Shown: in pieces, positions 34,276 to 45,913 of the stretch | How positions within the stretch are numbered: the first letter of the stretch is position 1 | Layout: each line of letters begins with the position of its first letter | NCBI GenBank assembly: GCA_037367355.1 | Contig: CM074699.1 | Location: forward strand, 1,984,001 to 2,048,000 | From: Neoscytalidium dimidiatum | Lineage: Eukaryota; Ascomycota; Dothideomycetes; Botryosphaeriales; Botryosphaeriaceae | Direction of reading: 5' to 3' | DNA: 64,000 nt | The notes under the pieces: model-generated | The model's database searches: none | The model's input: the letters and a program-made list of their open reading frames with translations, nothing else | Told to the model about the DNA's origin: nothing | Made by a program: the position numbers and the translations under genes

Positions 34276-36795
34276 GATGCGCCTCTGTAGGAGATTACTG
34301 ATTTGTCTCTCGGAGAACAGCTTAGCTACTGCAGAACGTAGATCTGTGTAGCGAAAGGTGCAGATAAAAGGGGACCGTAAGAAGAGCTTGGAATGGCCAG
34401 ATCGTGAGTTGAGGAACGTACTAATACGCCTAACGCGGAGGTGTGAAACTCCTGTTCACGGAAGGTTAGCGGCAGCACAGAGAGAGAGAGAGAGAGGAGG
34501 GGGGCTAGAATGCAGAGTAGTCGACAGCGGGCGGGCGCTGGCGGAGGTTATCGCTGATTGGTGGCTGACGGGAAGGTGGTTAGTGGTCAAGTAGGCCGGT
34601 GGAGTGGCGTCCAGGCGCCCGGTTGCGGCAGCGCACGCGCACACGCACGGAGGAGGCTGGCCCCGCGGAATGTGTAGATTAGAGCTAAGCTCTGCGCAAC
34701 GGCAGTCCGAGACATGGACAATAATATAGGATTGGAGATAGAGAGCTGCATGCGCGGTGGGATGGATGATGACGGCATGGGCTGCGAGATGCATCCGTTA
34801 GTCGGTCGCTTCCAACGGCCTGGAAACGGGAGGCGCAACCGCGGCGGCGGAACGCGTTCGTGTGAGCGTGCTGGTTCCCGGGCTGCTGTTTGGCAGCGGA
34901 GTTATCGGCGGTTGGCGGTTAGTGGTTGGTGGTTGACGGATGGCAGTGCCGTCTCCTGATCCAGCACGCACGCTGCAGAGGGGCCGAGAGCCCGGCGGAT
35001 GCTGACGACGTTGCAGCGCGATCCGCCTGGGGTGGAGAGGCACGGAGGGAAGACGACTGTTTTGTCAGCGACTGGCATGTCGAAGCCGTGGGCCTGTCGG
35101 TGTGGATGACTGCGAGCCGACGCGACGGGAGCTCTGACGTCAATGTTTCAGTGCACCTGCCGCAAAACGTCGTGCGTACGAATCAGCACAGAAGACACCC
35201 GCCAAAAAGCACCGCGCTGTGCAACCAGAGCAGAAACTTCTTGCAGCAGCACCCGCCGTGCCAGCGCGCGCGCGCGCCTCAGCCCTCAACCCGCAGCCCG
35301 CAGCTCGCAGACCTGGCCGCAATCACAAAGCCTGTCGGCGGCGCACGACGATCGCATCCTGGCGCGCTTCCCGAAGATAAAGTTGGCGGATTATGGCAGT
35401 CCCGCCGACCGGCAGCTGCAACATGGCGCCTGGGCAGTAGAGCTGCTGTCGATCTTCTTGCGCCACGAGAGCGCTGCCGCTCTAGCGCATCGCGCGAGCA
35501 GCGCCCCCGCGATCTGGACGCACCAAGCGAGCGATGGGGACCCTGCTGCAGGGTTGCATGGCGCAGAGGCACGCCTAGATGCGGCAGCACGCATCCTTGG
35601 CGCGCAACTGCTGGAAGGAAGGGATGCAGAGGCTTTTGCTGCGGTTCTGGCGCGCAAGGTGCTGAGCCTGAGAGCGCGGGAATAACAGCCTGAGGATGAA
35701 TGCCGGGCGCAGTGGCTGTTCTGGGCGCGCGGATGGAGCCCCTGCTGCGGCCTGGAAGGCGATCGCCGCGCGCAGCGACCCACCCGCATCTCTCGCGTGC
35801 AGCGGGCAGGCGGCCGGCGCGCAGGCCAGCGCGCTGCGGGCAGCCGGGTGGCCGCTCGCGATGATGATGCTGCTGCTGCTGCTGCTGCTGCTGCCGCTGC
35901 TACCGTTGCTGCTCCTGCTCCTGCTCCTGCTGCTGGCGCGTTCTGCTCAGGGACTGAATGCAAGGGGGGCGCATCGACAGCAGACAAAGCGCGTTGCAAG
36001 CCACGCGCTTGGCCCCAGGCTCCCACACGGGCGACGGATGTGCACGGCAGGCCTCTGCTGAGGTCTGGCCCCCGGGGGGAGAACGAGCCGCGCCTGCGAC
36101 GCAGTGTGCAGCCCCTCGCCAGCGCCGCCTGGTTGCACACTGTGCGGCCCTCGCAAGGTGCGCTCCGCGGCTGCCAGCTCAGGTCGCCCGCTCAGTCAGC
36201 GCTGGCCTGCTCGTCAAGCCGTCCGAGCTAACACCATCCAGCGCCTGACGTCGTCTCTTTGTCCCGGAGGCCCCTCGCACGTTTGTGGAGACGGCTCCGT
36301 AGCATCGACGTAGATCCGACGGTCGAGACTACGGGAGACCGCCGCGCCGTCCAGCCAAGCCCGCGCCCGCTGCTCCATCTCTCGCCGTCCGTTTGCCGCG
36401 AGCTGCTCAACATCTGGCCGCCTGCTCCTGCGCCCCCATATTCTTCCTTCTCTCTTTCGCGACACCCTTGCCACCGCGCAATCCCTCACCCCGGCTCCGA
36501 TCCGCCGTAATCAACGCTCATCTCCCGCTACGCGCCGCCCCGTGTGTCTCTCCATTCCTTCGACATAGCTCAGGGCCAAGCTTGTCTCGGGTCGCCGCGA
36601 GCTGCCCGCCAGCTTCGTTCGCTCGACTTTCCTGACCCTGGGCCGCATGCCCTCCTTCGTCACCGCTCATCAGCTCTCGCGGCCCCTCTTCTACTTGGCT
36701 GCTACTTCTGCTCTGTGCCGCCTGCCGTGTTGCTTTTCTGCCGACTAACATTTTGGTCTTGCGCGCCGCTATTGCCATTCTGGGGGTGTCCGAGG
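34276..36795. other. Long upstream region of the histidine kinase gene
   Basis: 2.5 kb without a recognised gene. It includes a GA run near 34480-34497, GC-rich sequence from 34900, a CTG-rich tract at 35867-35938 and long overlapping Ala/Arg/Pro-rich frames on both strands that look like composition artefacts. The 250 bp before 36796 probably include the kinase promoter/5' UTR; an in-frame Met at 36544 gives an alternative start with a hydrophobic but unconvincing extension. Confidence 0.4.
35867..35938. repeat. Imperfect CTG-rich trinucleotide tract
   Basis: About nine CTG units, then CCG/CTA interruptions and further CTG/CTC units. It lies in non-coding sequence about 0.9 kb upstream of the histidine kinase start. 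Confidence 0.8.
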
Positions 36796-39550
36796 ATGAG
36801 GAATGGTGTCCCGGGGACGCCTGAGGAGCCGCAGAACACCGTCGACCGGGACTCGCTATGCTTCGCGTGCCCCGAGCCAGACGTGGTCCTCCACGCCGGC
36901 CAGCCAGGCTTCCGCGAAGGACTGCTGCGCCTTTACGAGCCCGCAGAGAGCATAGCTGCGGAGCAACTTGTGAAGCTGAAGGACCGTCTACGCCGTACCA
37001 CCACGGACGACTTCTTCGAGGTCGTCACCGAGGGCCTCGCTCAGATCGCCGGCGCGCAGTTTACCTTCGTCTCCAAGCGTATAGTTGTCGACGACGAAAA
37101 TGTCGCTGTGGAAATGCCCCCCCTCGGCCAGCCTGGATCATGCTTGATGGGAGCTGCCTTCTACATAAACGACGGATACGACATTCAGGCCAAGGTCAAG
37201 AATTTCAAATATCATGCCTATTCATGCCCCTGCGCCTATATGAAGCACGACAAGATTTTCATCATACCCGAGAGGTTAAACGAATTCATCACAGATAATC
37301 CTAATGCTCTGGCCTTCCCCACCGAGGCTTATCTAGGAGTTCCCCTATGCGCCGAGGGAAAATGCTTTGCGCATTTTGGCCTGATGTGGTCCGCCGAAGG
37401 TGCGGCTAAGAGACAGCTCCGCTGGCCCTATCTGGAAATGATTTGCCATTCCTTGGAGGACATGATCTTGGAAAGACTTTTAGAAGGGAAAAAATTTGCC
37501 AAGGAACCGGAAGCGGACCTAAGGCCGTCCAAAGTCGTCCCACACGAAGCCGTCACAGTCGCCCAGTCGTTGAAGCCTTATGCTCGGAGTTTGTCTCACG
37601 AATTGCGGACGCCCATGCAAGGAGTAGTCGGTATGTTGGATGTTATGTATGCCACGGTACAAGAGGCCGTCGAGGGCCATGGGGATTCTGCTCTTAGAAA
37701 GGTCTTTGAAACTCTCAAGGAAAACATAGAAGTCGTGCAAGGTATGCACCCCAGTAGCTCTCTTCACGGTGATTGCAAATGCTGATCATCTACAGATAGC
37801 TCTAGGCGAGCTGTAGAAGCGGCAGATAATGTCGTCCATGCCTATGATATGAACATGGGTGTCCCGGAATCACCAGAGTCAGTTCCGGAGGAGGATAAGA
37901 TGCAGGATTGCCCGGAGACGCAGCCTGATATTGTGGTGTCAGGAAACCATATGACCCTCGGACTACACGGACACGGGAGCAAGAGAAGGAGAGAAAGCAA
38001 CCCTTGGGACCCAGAGAAAGCCGCAAAGCTGCACATAACGGAGACACAGTGGACCGCTCGAACGAAAGTTGAAAATCGGCCGGTAAACGGAAGCAGGCAC
38101 CATTCTCAACCCAGCGATCTGGCATCGACAGCTAGCTCAGACAGTTTCACATCTGTTGCGGTTGCCCACGCTTCGCGGCGGACGCCTCCAGCTACCCCGA
38201 ATTTCGCATCGGAAAGTACCGTCGTGCCAGGTCTCCGGCATACTAGCATTCGCGATGTCATTCATTACGTGATCAACGACTCTCTCAAACTTGGAGGAAG
38301 GCCGGAATCGGCTATAGCCCGCGAGACTGAGGGAGGTGAGATTATCGAAGTCTGCATGAAGGATTTCAGCGGGGCCCAGAGGGTTAAGATGATAGAGTGG
38401 TCCGTGGATAGCTCAATCCCGGACAGTATACTCAGTAAGATCTTGTCCGCATTTTCATTTCCAATGAAGCAACTAACGGTGACCAGTTGACGAACGAGAT
38501 CTTGCCAAGATGATTTCATGCGTTTTCCTGAATGCAGTTAAATTTACAGAAGAGGGTAGAATAAGTCTGACGGCTCGACTGAATACGACGCCGAAACATC
38601 GGTACATCGTTATCAAAGTGGAGGATTCTGGAACCGGGATACCAGAGGCTTTTATCCCAAACCTCTTCAAGGCATTCTCGCGAGAAGACGACTCGCTGAC
38701 GCGGCAAAGCGAAGGCCTTGGTTTAGGTCTCCTTGTGGCAAAAGGTCTGGCCCGTAAGCTTGGAGGAGACCTCTTTTGTTCTCGCTCCGAGACGCATGGC
38801 CCCAACAGAGGGTCTGAATTCGAGATTCGAGTACCACTCCATCCTGGGGAGATTGTCAGTCGACCAAACACGCCGCTAGGATCAAGGTCGCCCTCGGCGA
38901 GACCGAGAACACGCATGCAGAGCCCGCACACATTGAATGAAGTGCAAGGCACACCTAGCACGAATTCTCCATCACTGGGGCCGCACTCGCCGTTGCCGCC
39001 GAACCAAGCATCGCGGCAATCCGAGAATTCGCCAGTAGACAGCCGACCGCGTCCTGGTATACACAGAAGACGCACGTCGGTCAAGAAGAACACGTTCGAC
39101 CGTGCCCTTGCACAGCGGCACCCGCTCAACATTTTGGTCGTCGAAGATAACAAAATTAACCGGAAGCTGCTAGTTAGCATGCTCCAGAAGCTCGGATATG
39201 AGAACATCCACGAGGCATATGATGGGACAGATGCGGTTCGGGAGATGCGCGCGCTACGCGAGTCGGGTCACCGCATTGATGTGGTGCTCATGGATCTGTG
39301 GATGCCGCTGATGGATGGGTACGAGTCGGCGAGACGAATCCTGGAAATCCCGCTGAACGAGGTGCAAACGACGCAGCCCAAGATTCTTGCAGTGTCTGCA
39401 GACGTCACGGACGGGGCACTGGAGCGAGCGGCCAAAGTTGGAATGACAGGATTCATGACAAAGCCGTACAAGCTCATGGACCTGGAGAAGCTCATCGCGC
39501 AATATTGCGACAAGGAGGCGGACGAGTCGAACGACATGAACGATTCTTAA
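36796..39550 (+). CDS. Cytoplasmic-type hybrid histidine kinase (GAF-HisKA-HATPase-REC)
   Basis: Exons 36796-37741, 37796-38434 and 38487-39550 encode 882 residues with no transmembrane segment. The N-terminal 230 residues form a GAF-like sensor (DDFFEVVTEGLAQIAGAQF ... YLGVPLCAEGKCFAHFGLMW). The H-box SHELRTPMQ carries the predicted phospho-His at about 268. An insert of roughly 170 residues, with the basic cluster SKRRRESNP, precedes the ATPase domain: N-box FLNAVKFTEEG, G1 EDSGTGIPE and G2 GLGLGLLVAK. The REC domain (about 742-875) has the acidic VVED, phospho-acceptor VLMDLWMP (Asp near 798) and TKPYK. It presumably feeds a Ypd1-type phosphotransfer protein. The ligand is unknown. Intron 2 contains CTAAC. 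Confidence 0.92.
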
Positions 39551-40450
39551 TGAAGATAAGACATGGCAGTGAGCAGAGGCTGGCTCGCGGCCCGGTCTGA
39601 TTCTTCTTGCATTGCATGGAAGGTTCTGGACGGCTGTGGTTGGGGAAAGCGGTCGGAAGCACGCAGCTTGCACAAGCGTGAAGGCGCACAGGCGGTCTTT
39701 TTTCTCCTTCTTCTTGTTCATACGGATATCGGAAAACATGACGGATGGGACGGCATATTCGGCACGGAAGTGCCTGGCGTTGGGTGGGCGCCTGGGGCCG
39801 GCTTTGCGACGTGTACTGCGGTAGGGCTGGATAGGACGGCAGACGGATAGACGGCTCGAGGGGCGCCTCGGGAAGCCGGGCGTGCTGCAAGGTCCGGGGA
39901 AAGCTTCGCGGTGCGGCTCAATGAGAAATGGTGTGCTCGCCGCCAGATGTAACTCAACACTACACTAATACAAACGGAACTCTGCGCGCACAGTTCTGCG
40001 CTTAACAACCTTCGCTGCGTCTGGCGCGCACATGACTGTTCAGCAGCGGTCGCTCGGCGCGCTGGTGGCGGCAGGGCGGCCGCGACAGGCAGGGCGCCAA
40101 GCGGCCGATTACCAGTCGCGGGCCAGCCGCATTCGAAGGCTCTATGCCGAAGAACCGTAGGGCTAGCAAAGTTGAGGACACCTTTGACCAAACGTGGGGC
40201 AAATCCAGCGCGCCTGTCTTTCCCACTGCCCCCTCCAGGACGAGCCCAGTCGCTCTTTGTCTACCTCGCTCCCCTTCGCTCTTGCACCCGGCTGTTGCAG
40301 AGTCGCTCAACTCCCTCGACGCGCGCGACTGGGCCCGCCGCCGACTACATCATCGTCCCCAGAAGCTTGGTCCATACAAAGCGAGCACGTCCACCATTCG
40401 AGTTCGAATCGCGCCTCTCGAACACCACCGCTTTCGACCGACAGAACACC
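39551..40450. other. Intergenic: SERCA upstream region
   Basis: This 900-bp gap contains the 3' UTR of the histidine kinase and the promoter/5' UTR of the Ca2+-ATPase. It is GC-rich around 40020-40130. No gene is seen. Confidence 0.4.
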
Positions 40451-43400
40451 ATGGAGAGTGCCTACGTGCGCTCCACCCAGGAAGTCCTGGCCCATTTCTC
40501 CGTCTCCGAGGACCACGGCCTCTCCGACGACCGCGTGAAGCAGCAGCAGGAAAAGTACGGAAAGAACGGTATGCCGCTCCTCACACCCTCTTGCTCCCGC
40601 GTTCCGGGCTGACACCTCATGATGCCAGCGCTCCCTGAGGACCCTCCGACCCCGCTATGGGAGCTAGTTCTCGAGCAGTTCAAGGACCAGCTGGTCCTCA
40701 TCCTGCTCGGCTCCGCCGCTGTCTCCTTCGTGCTGGCCCTGTTCGAGGAGGGTGATGATTGGACTGCTTTCGTAGACCCTGTCGTCGTATGTCGGCGCCC
40801 TCGAGCCCTAAAATGCGCGCGGATGCTGACTGTTGTTGCACAGATCCTGACTATCCTCATCCTCAATGCCGTCGTCGGTGTCTCCCAAGAAAGTAGCGCC
40901 GAAAAAGCCATCGCCGCCCTCCAAGAATACTCCGCGAATGAGGCAAAGGTTATTCGCAACGGTTCTGTGAAGCGCATCAAGGCCGACGATCTTGTGCCTG
41001 GTGACATTGTTTCCGTGTCGGTGGGCGACCGCATCCCGGCCGATTGCAGGCTCCTTTCTATCCAGAGCAACAGCTTCAGCGTCGATCAATCCATCCTCAC
41101 TGGCGAAAGCGAGAGCGTCGGTAAGCGCGCGGATGCTATCAAGGATAAGGATGCTGTCAAGCAGGATCAGATCAACATGCTATTTTCCGGCACGACTGTC
41201 GTGACCGGGCACGCTACGGCCATTGTCGTCTTGACCGGCGGTAACACGGCGATTGGTGATATCCACGAGAGCATCACGGCGCAGATCTCTGCCCCTACTC
41301 CGCTCAAGGAGAAGCTGAACGATTTTGGTGATATGCTCGCCAAGGTTATCACTGGCATTTGCATCTTGGTTTGGGTCATCAACATCAGAAATTTCAATGA
41401 GCCCGCCCACGGAAGCTGGATCAGGGGTGCAATCTACTATCTCAAGGTAAGATGATCCCTTCTTCTTTGAGAATTTACTGCTGATTGCGATTAGATTGCC
41501 GTTTCGCTCGGTGTGGCTGCCATTCCTGAAGGTCTTGCTGTCGTCATCACCACTTGCCTCGCGCTGGGAACGCGCAAGATGGCAGCTAAGAATGCTGTCG
41601 TACGCAGCTTGCCCTCCGTCGAGACCCTTGGCAGCTGCAGCGTTATCTGTTCCGACAAAACTGGCACTCTTACAACCAATCAGATGAGCGTGAACAAGGT
41701 TGTCTTCATCAACGAGGACGGCAACAGCTTGGAAGAAATTGACGTCGAGGGTACTAACTTCGCTCCTGAAGGCGCTTTGACTTTCAGAGGAAAGCCGTTT
41801 GAGAATCCGGCTGCCCAGTCCTCCACTATTGCTCAATTGACCGAAGTTGCTGCACTCTGTAACGAGGCCAAACTTGCTTATGATGCGAAGAACGGCACTT
41901 ACAACCTGGTTGGAGAGCCCACCGAGGGAGCTCTACGTGTCTTGGTCGAGAAGATTGGTACCCCGCAAGGAAGCATCAACGCAAGGAGAAGTAGCATCTC
42001 TCTGGCAGATCGCATTCATTGGGCTAGCAAGCATTACGAAGAGCACAGCCGTGTTCTGGCCACCTACGAATTCTCGCGCGACCGGAAGAGCATGTCTGTC
42101 CTGGTCCAGAGCGGAAGCAAGAAGAAACTTCTGGTTAAGGGTGCTCCCGAGTCGATTCTGGACCGCTGCACGCACGTTTTGGTCGGCCAACAAGGGCAAA
42201 AGGTCCCCTTGAATGGCAAGCTCTCCAGTCTCATCTCCAGCGAAGTCGTCGATTATGGGAACCGTGGGCTCCGTGTCATCGCGCTTGCCGTCATCGACGA
42301 CGTTGATTCAAATCCTCTCTTCAACACCGCCACTACCACGAAGGAATACACTCAGCTTGAACAAAACATGACCTTGATCGGTCTTGTTGGCATGCTTGAT
42401 CCTCCTCGTCCCGAAGTCGCTGAGTCCATACGCAAATGCCGCGATGCTGGTATCCGAGTTATTGTTATTACTGGTGATAACCGGAACACCGCCGAATCTA
42501 TCTGCCGTCAAATTGGTGTCTTCGGTTTCGATGAAGATCTCACAGGCAAGAGCTACACTGGAAGGCAATTTGACGAATTGAGTGACTCTGAGAAACTTGA
42601 GGCTGCGAAGCGCGCTTCCCTGTTTTCGCGTACGGAGCCTACGCACAAGTCGAAGCTTGTCGACCTTCTTCAGTCCACTGGTCAAGTCGTTGCCATGACC
42701 GGTGACGGTGTCAACGATGCTCCTGCCTTGAAGAAGGCGGATATCGGTGTCGCTATGGGATCCGGTACTGACGTCGCTAAGTTGGCCGCCGACATGGTTC
42801 TTGCGGATGATGACTTTGCAACCATTGAAAGCGCCGTCGAGGAAGGCCGTTCCATCTACAACAACACTCAACAGTTCATTCGTTACCTCATCTCTTCGAA
42901 CATTGGTGAGGTTGTTTCTATCTTTCTCACTGCTGCCGCCGGCATGCCTGAGGCGCTGATCCCGGTTCAACTTCTCTGGGTCAATCTTGTCACCGACGGA
43001 CTCCCTGCAACCGCACTTTCCTTCAACCCGCCGGATCATGACGTTATGAGGCGTCCGCCACGTAAGAGGGACGAGCCTCTTGTCGGTGGCTGGCTCTTTT
43101 TCCGTTACATGGTCATTGGTACCTATGTCGGTATCGCGACTGTCTTCGGCTACGCCTGGTGGTTTATGTTCAACCCTGCCGGCCCGCAAATCAGCTTCTA
43201 CCAGCTGTCGCACTTCCACCGCTGCTCGACACATTTCCCGGAGATCGGCTGCGAGATGTTCAGTAACGAGATGAGCAAATCGGCGTCTACTGTATCGCTC
43301 AGCATCCTGGTCGTCATCGAGATGTTCAACGCTATGAACGCGCTGAGCAGTAGCGAGTCGCTACTCACGCTTCCGCTGTGGGAGAACATGGTCCTCGTCT

Positions 43401-43729
43401 ATGCCATCACACTGAGCATGATCCTGCACTTTGCGCTGTTGTACATCCCATTCCTTCAGAGCTTGTTCTCGATCGTGCCGCTCAACTGGGGCGAGTGGAA
43501 GGCAGTGCTGGCCATTAGCGCGCCAATCATGTGAGTGCTTCCCCCTTCCCCCCTTCCCCCTTCCCCGCCAACCCCCAAACCCCAATTATTTGCTATCTCA
43601 TCGTTTAATGGAATTATTTCTGGCTGACTATTGATTCACAGTGCCATCGACGAAGTACTCAAGTTTGTTGAGCGCCAGTTCTTCATGACGAAGCTTCCCG
43701 CAAAGTCTGCGAAACCGAAGAAGGAGTAA
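40451..43729 (+). CDS. nca-1: SERCA-type P-type Ca2+-transporting ATPase
   Basis: P-IIA ATPase that pumps Ca2+ into the endoplasmic reticulum. Exons 40451-40568, 40629-40786, 40844-41446, 41495-43530 and 43642-43729 encode 1000 residues. Seen motifs: cation-transporter N-domain ([14 protein letters not shown]), actuator LTGESESV, M4 Ca2+-site [10 protein letters not shown] (Pro304/Glu305), phosphorylation site CSDKTGTLT (Asp347), [25 protein letters not shown], and M5-M6 with [22 protein letters not shown]-specific M1-M2 spacing and [18 protein letters not shown] separate it from Pmr1-type pumps. The last exon ends KSAKPKKE: Lys at -3 and -5 fit a KxKxx ER-retrieval signal. Three internal introns are 48-60 nt; the last is 111 nt and pyrimidine-rich. 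Confidence 0.95.
43541..43566. repeat. C-run tract in the last SERCA intron (G-quadruplex-type on the minus strand)
   Basis: Four runs of 4-6 C separated by TT, starting 10 nt downstream of the 5' splice site. The complementary strand has four G runs with 2-nt spacers, the classic pattern for a G-quadruplex. Confidence 0.75.
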
Positions 43730-45913
43730 GACGGGAGGATCGATGTCTCTTGGAAAGTAGCGATGGAGGCTCATATGTATAGTGCCTGGAACGGAGAAAA
43801 AGAAAGTGCGGGACATTTAGAGAGAGCATTAGATGCTCTTACTTTGTTGACTTTTGGGAGAATTTGGTTTTCTTCCTTTTTTTTATGGCTTTCTTCTCAT
43901 TGTAATATGTAGAGAAAGAATAAGAAAGGCAAGTAGATGGGCGGCTCACGCGCGCTGATTTTACCTTTAGCTTCTTTTGCCTTGCCCTTTGTTGATGGCC
44001 ATTGGCATGGAGACCATTTGATGTACCGATAGATTGACGGTAGGCAAGGGAACGAAAAATGATATGGTGAGGGTTGGGAGGTTTCGTTAGTGGACGGGTG
44101 TGAATTCATTTTTGATTGGTCACTGAAGGATGTGTAGATGTATAGGAAAAAAAAAAACTACGAGAGGAGAAATGAAATTTACATCTTGGTTCTCATATAT
44201 GTCTTTGTTCTCGTGAGTGGTTCAAATTCTTCTGCCTTTGGCCGTGCGACAGAGGTATGCAGCCTCTGGAAGCTCGGAAGTAGGCATACGCATATAGTAA
44301 GGCAACGAACCTCTACAGCTCATCAATGAGATCAAGGACCTTTTAGTATATGTTTCTCCTTCCTATTCTTGTGTTTGTGGTGAACGAACGTTGCTCACAG
44401 AGGTGAACAGAGCGCTTTCCGTGATGTCCTCCAAGAAAATGGTTTAATTTGGGAAAAAGTAAGCCGGATAGTGATCGATAGCACTGCAGTTTCGTGGAGG
44501 ATCGGAAATAGCCGGCTGCGCCACGCTTGTCCGGAGCGCCTGCTGATAACTAACGCATACCGATAAGGAGAGAGGTGTTATATAATCTATTTTCCTCTCC
44601 GTTTACGTCTTTTCCCCCCGGAGGATCAGCAACGTGCTTCAGGAACCGACGATCATCGGTGCACACTGATAAGCGTACGAAAAACATCTGAGCACATCAG
44701 GAGACGTCCAGCGGGATGAAACTATACAAATACTCATTTGTCCCCCCACGAGCGCACCACTTGGTCGAGCATCCTTTGCTTTTTCTTCTGCTTCTGCTCC
44801 GCTTCAATCACCGCATGCCTGGATCTCCGAGGCGTGTCAGACATCCACGGCAGATACGGCCCTATTCCCCAAACCCAAGGCTGGGGTGTGAGTGGGTCAT
44901 GGACAGATATGACACGACTTATAATATAATCTGCACGTAGGTGCAGAGATTTCATGCAGGTACGGTACATACGAACCTTCAAGGTCCGATGGCTTCCGTC
45001 CGCAGAGTGTGCGGGTGCGGGCGTCACCGGCGGGAGGCAGAATAGCATAGGATCGTATCTAATCTATGCCAAGGTGGCTGTATTTTTGGTGGCTGTTTCG
45101 GAACGTTTCTTGGGATTTCTTGGGGGAACGCGCCACAGGCGCATCACACCGGGGCGAGGAGGACAGGTTTGCTCGGGAAGGTAATCGAATTCTTAATTTC
45201 TGCAAAATGCTTCTTCCTTCTTGTTGTCGTTTTCCTTTTCTGTCCTCGGGGTCCTTTAACCATTTGAGGGGAAGGTTTGCGAGGCCGATATACCAAATTG
45301 GAGCCTCATGCATTCAGTCCCGTTCTGGTGGTTTTTTGTAAGCTCTTGGCGATTGCTGGGCAGAAAAAGCCGGGCAGAATCGAACGCTAAAAACCGATTG
45401 GGTGGGTGACTCTTGCACGCCGCATGCTTTCAAAATGTGCTTTGTCTGATTGCGTAGCTGTCCGCATGGGCAGCGAGCCCTCGTTCCTCATCGCGAGCAG
45501 ATTTGCTTATTGATTCCCTGATTCGGTGCGTCCCCGCCTCTGGGAAAGGGAGCGCCAGTTGTTTCCCCGCGCATGCCGGCCTTCCAAAAAGGAAAAGAAA
45601 AGAGTAGAGAAGGTGATGATGAGCAGCGACAGGAGAGATGGGGAGGGATTACGAGTAGATGTAGAAATTCTCCGTGGTATCACAGCTATGTCTGTGAACT
45701 TGAATGAGCTTCAGCTGTCCTCGACTGCCGTGTCAACTTAGGATGGAGACGCCGTGGGCAGAGCGGCTAGCGATAAAATAGTTCTTATTTTTTGTTCTTA
45801 TATAAAGCCTTTTTCAGGCAATAACTGGCTTTGACTAGGTACCTGGAACACAGTTGCCAAGCATGTACTTTCTCTGACACCCACACCCCAGAACGCTGCC
45901 ATTGACCGCCTTC
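43730..45913. other. Convergent gene-poor region
   Basis: 2.2 kb between SERCA (+) and the amino acid permease (-), which converge. AT-rich sequence near 43840-44160 with T and A runs probably holds the SERCA 3' UTR and poly(A) site. Small frames around 44716-45340 have no recognisable content. Confidence 0.4.

Noticed and set aside
34926..36231. Long Ala/Arg/Pro-rich frames on both strands upstream of the histidine kinase
   Set aside because: They overlap each other in several frames, arise from GC-rich low-complexity DNA and the CTG tract, and lack conserved motifs.
40395..40425. GAGTTCGAATCGC resembling a tRNA T-arm
   Set aside because: No acceptor, D or anticodon stem can be fitted around it; it lies in the SERCA 5' UTR.
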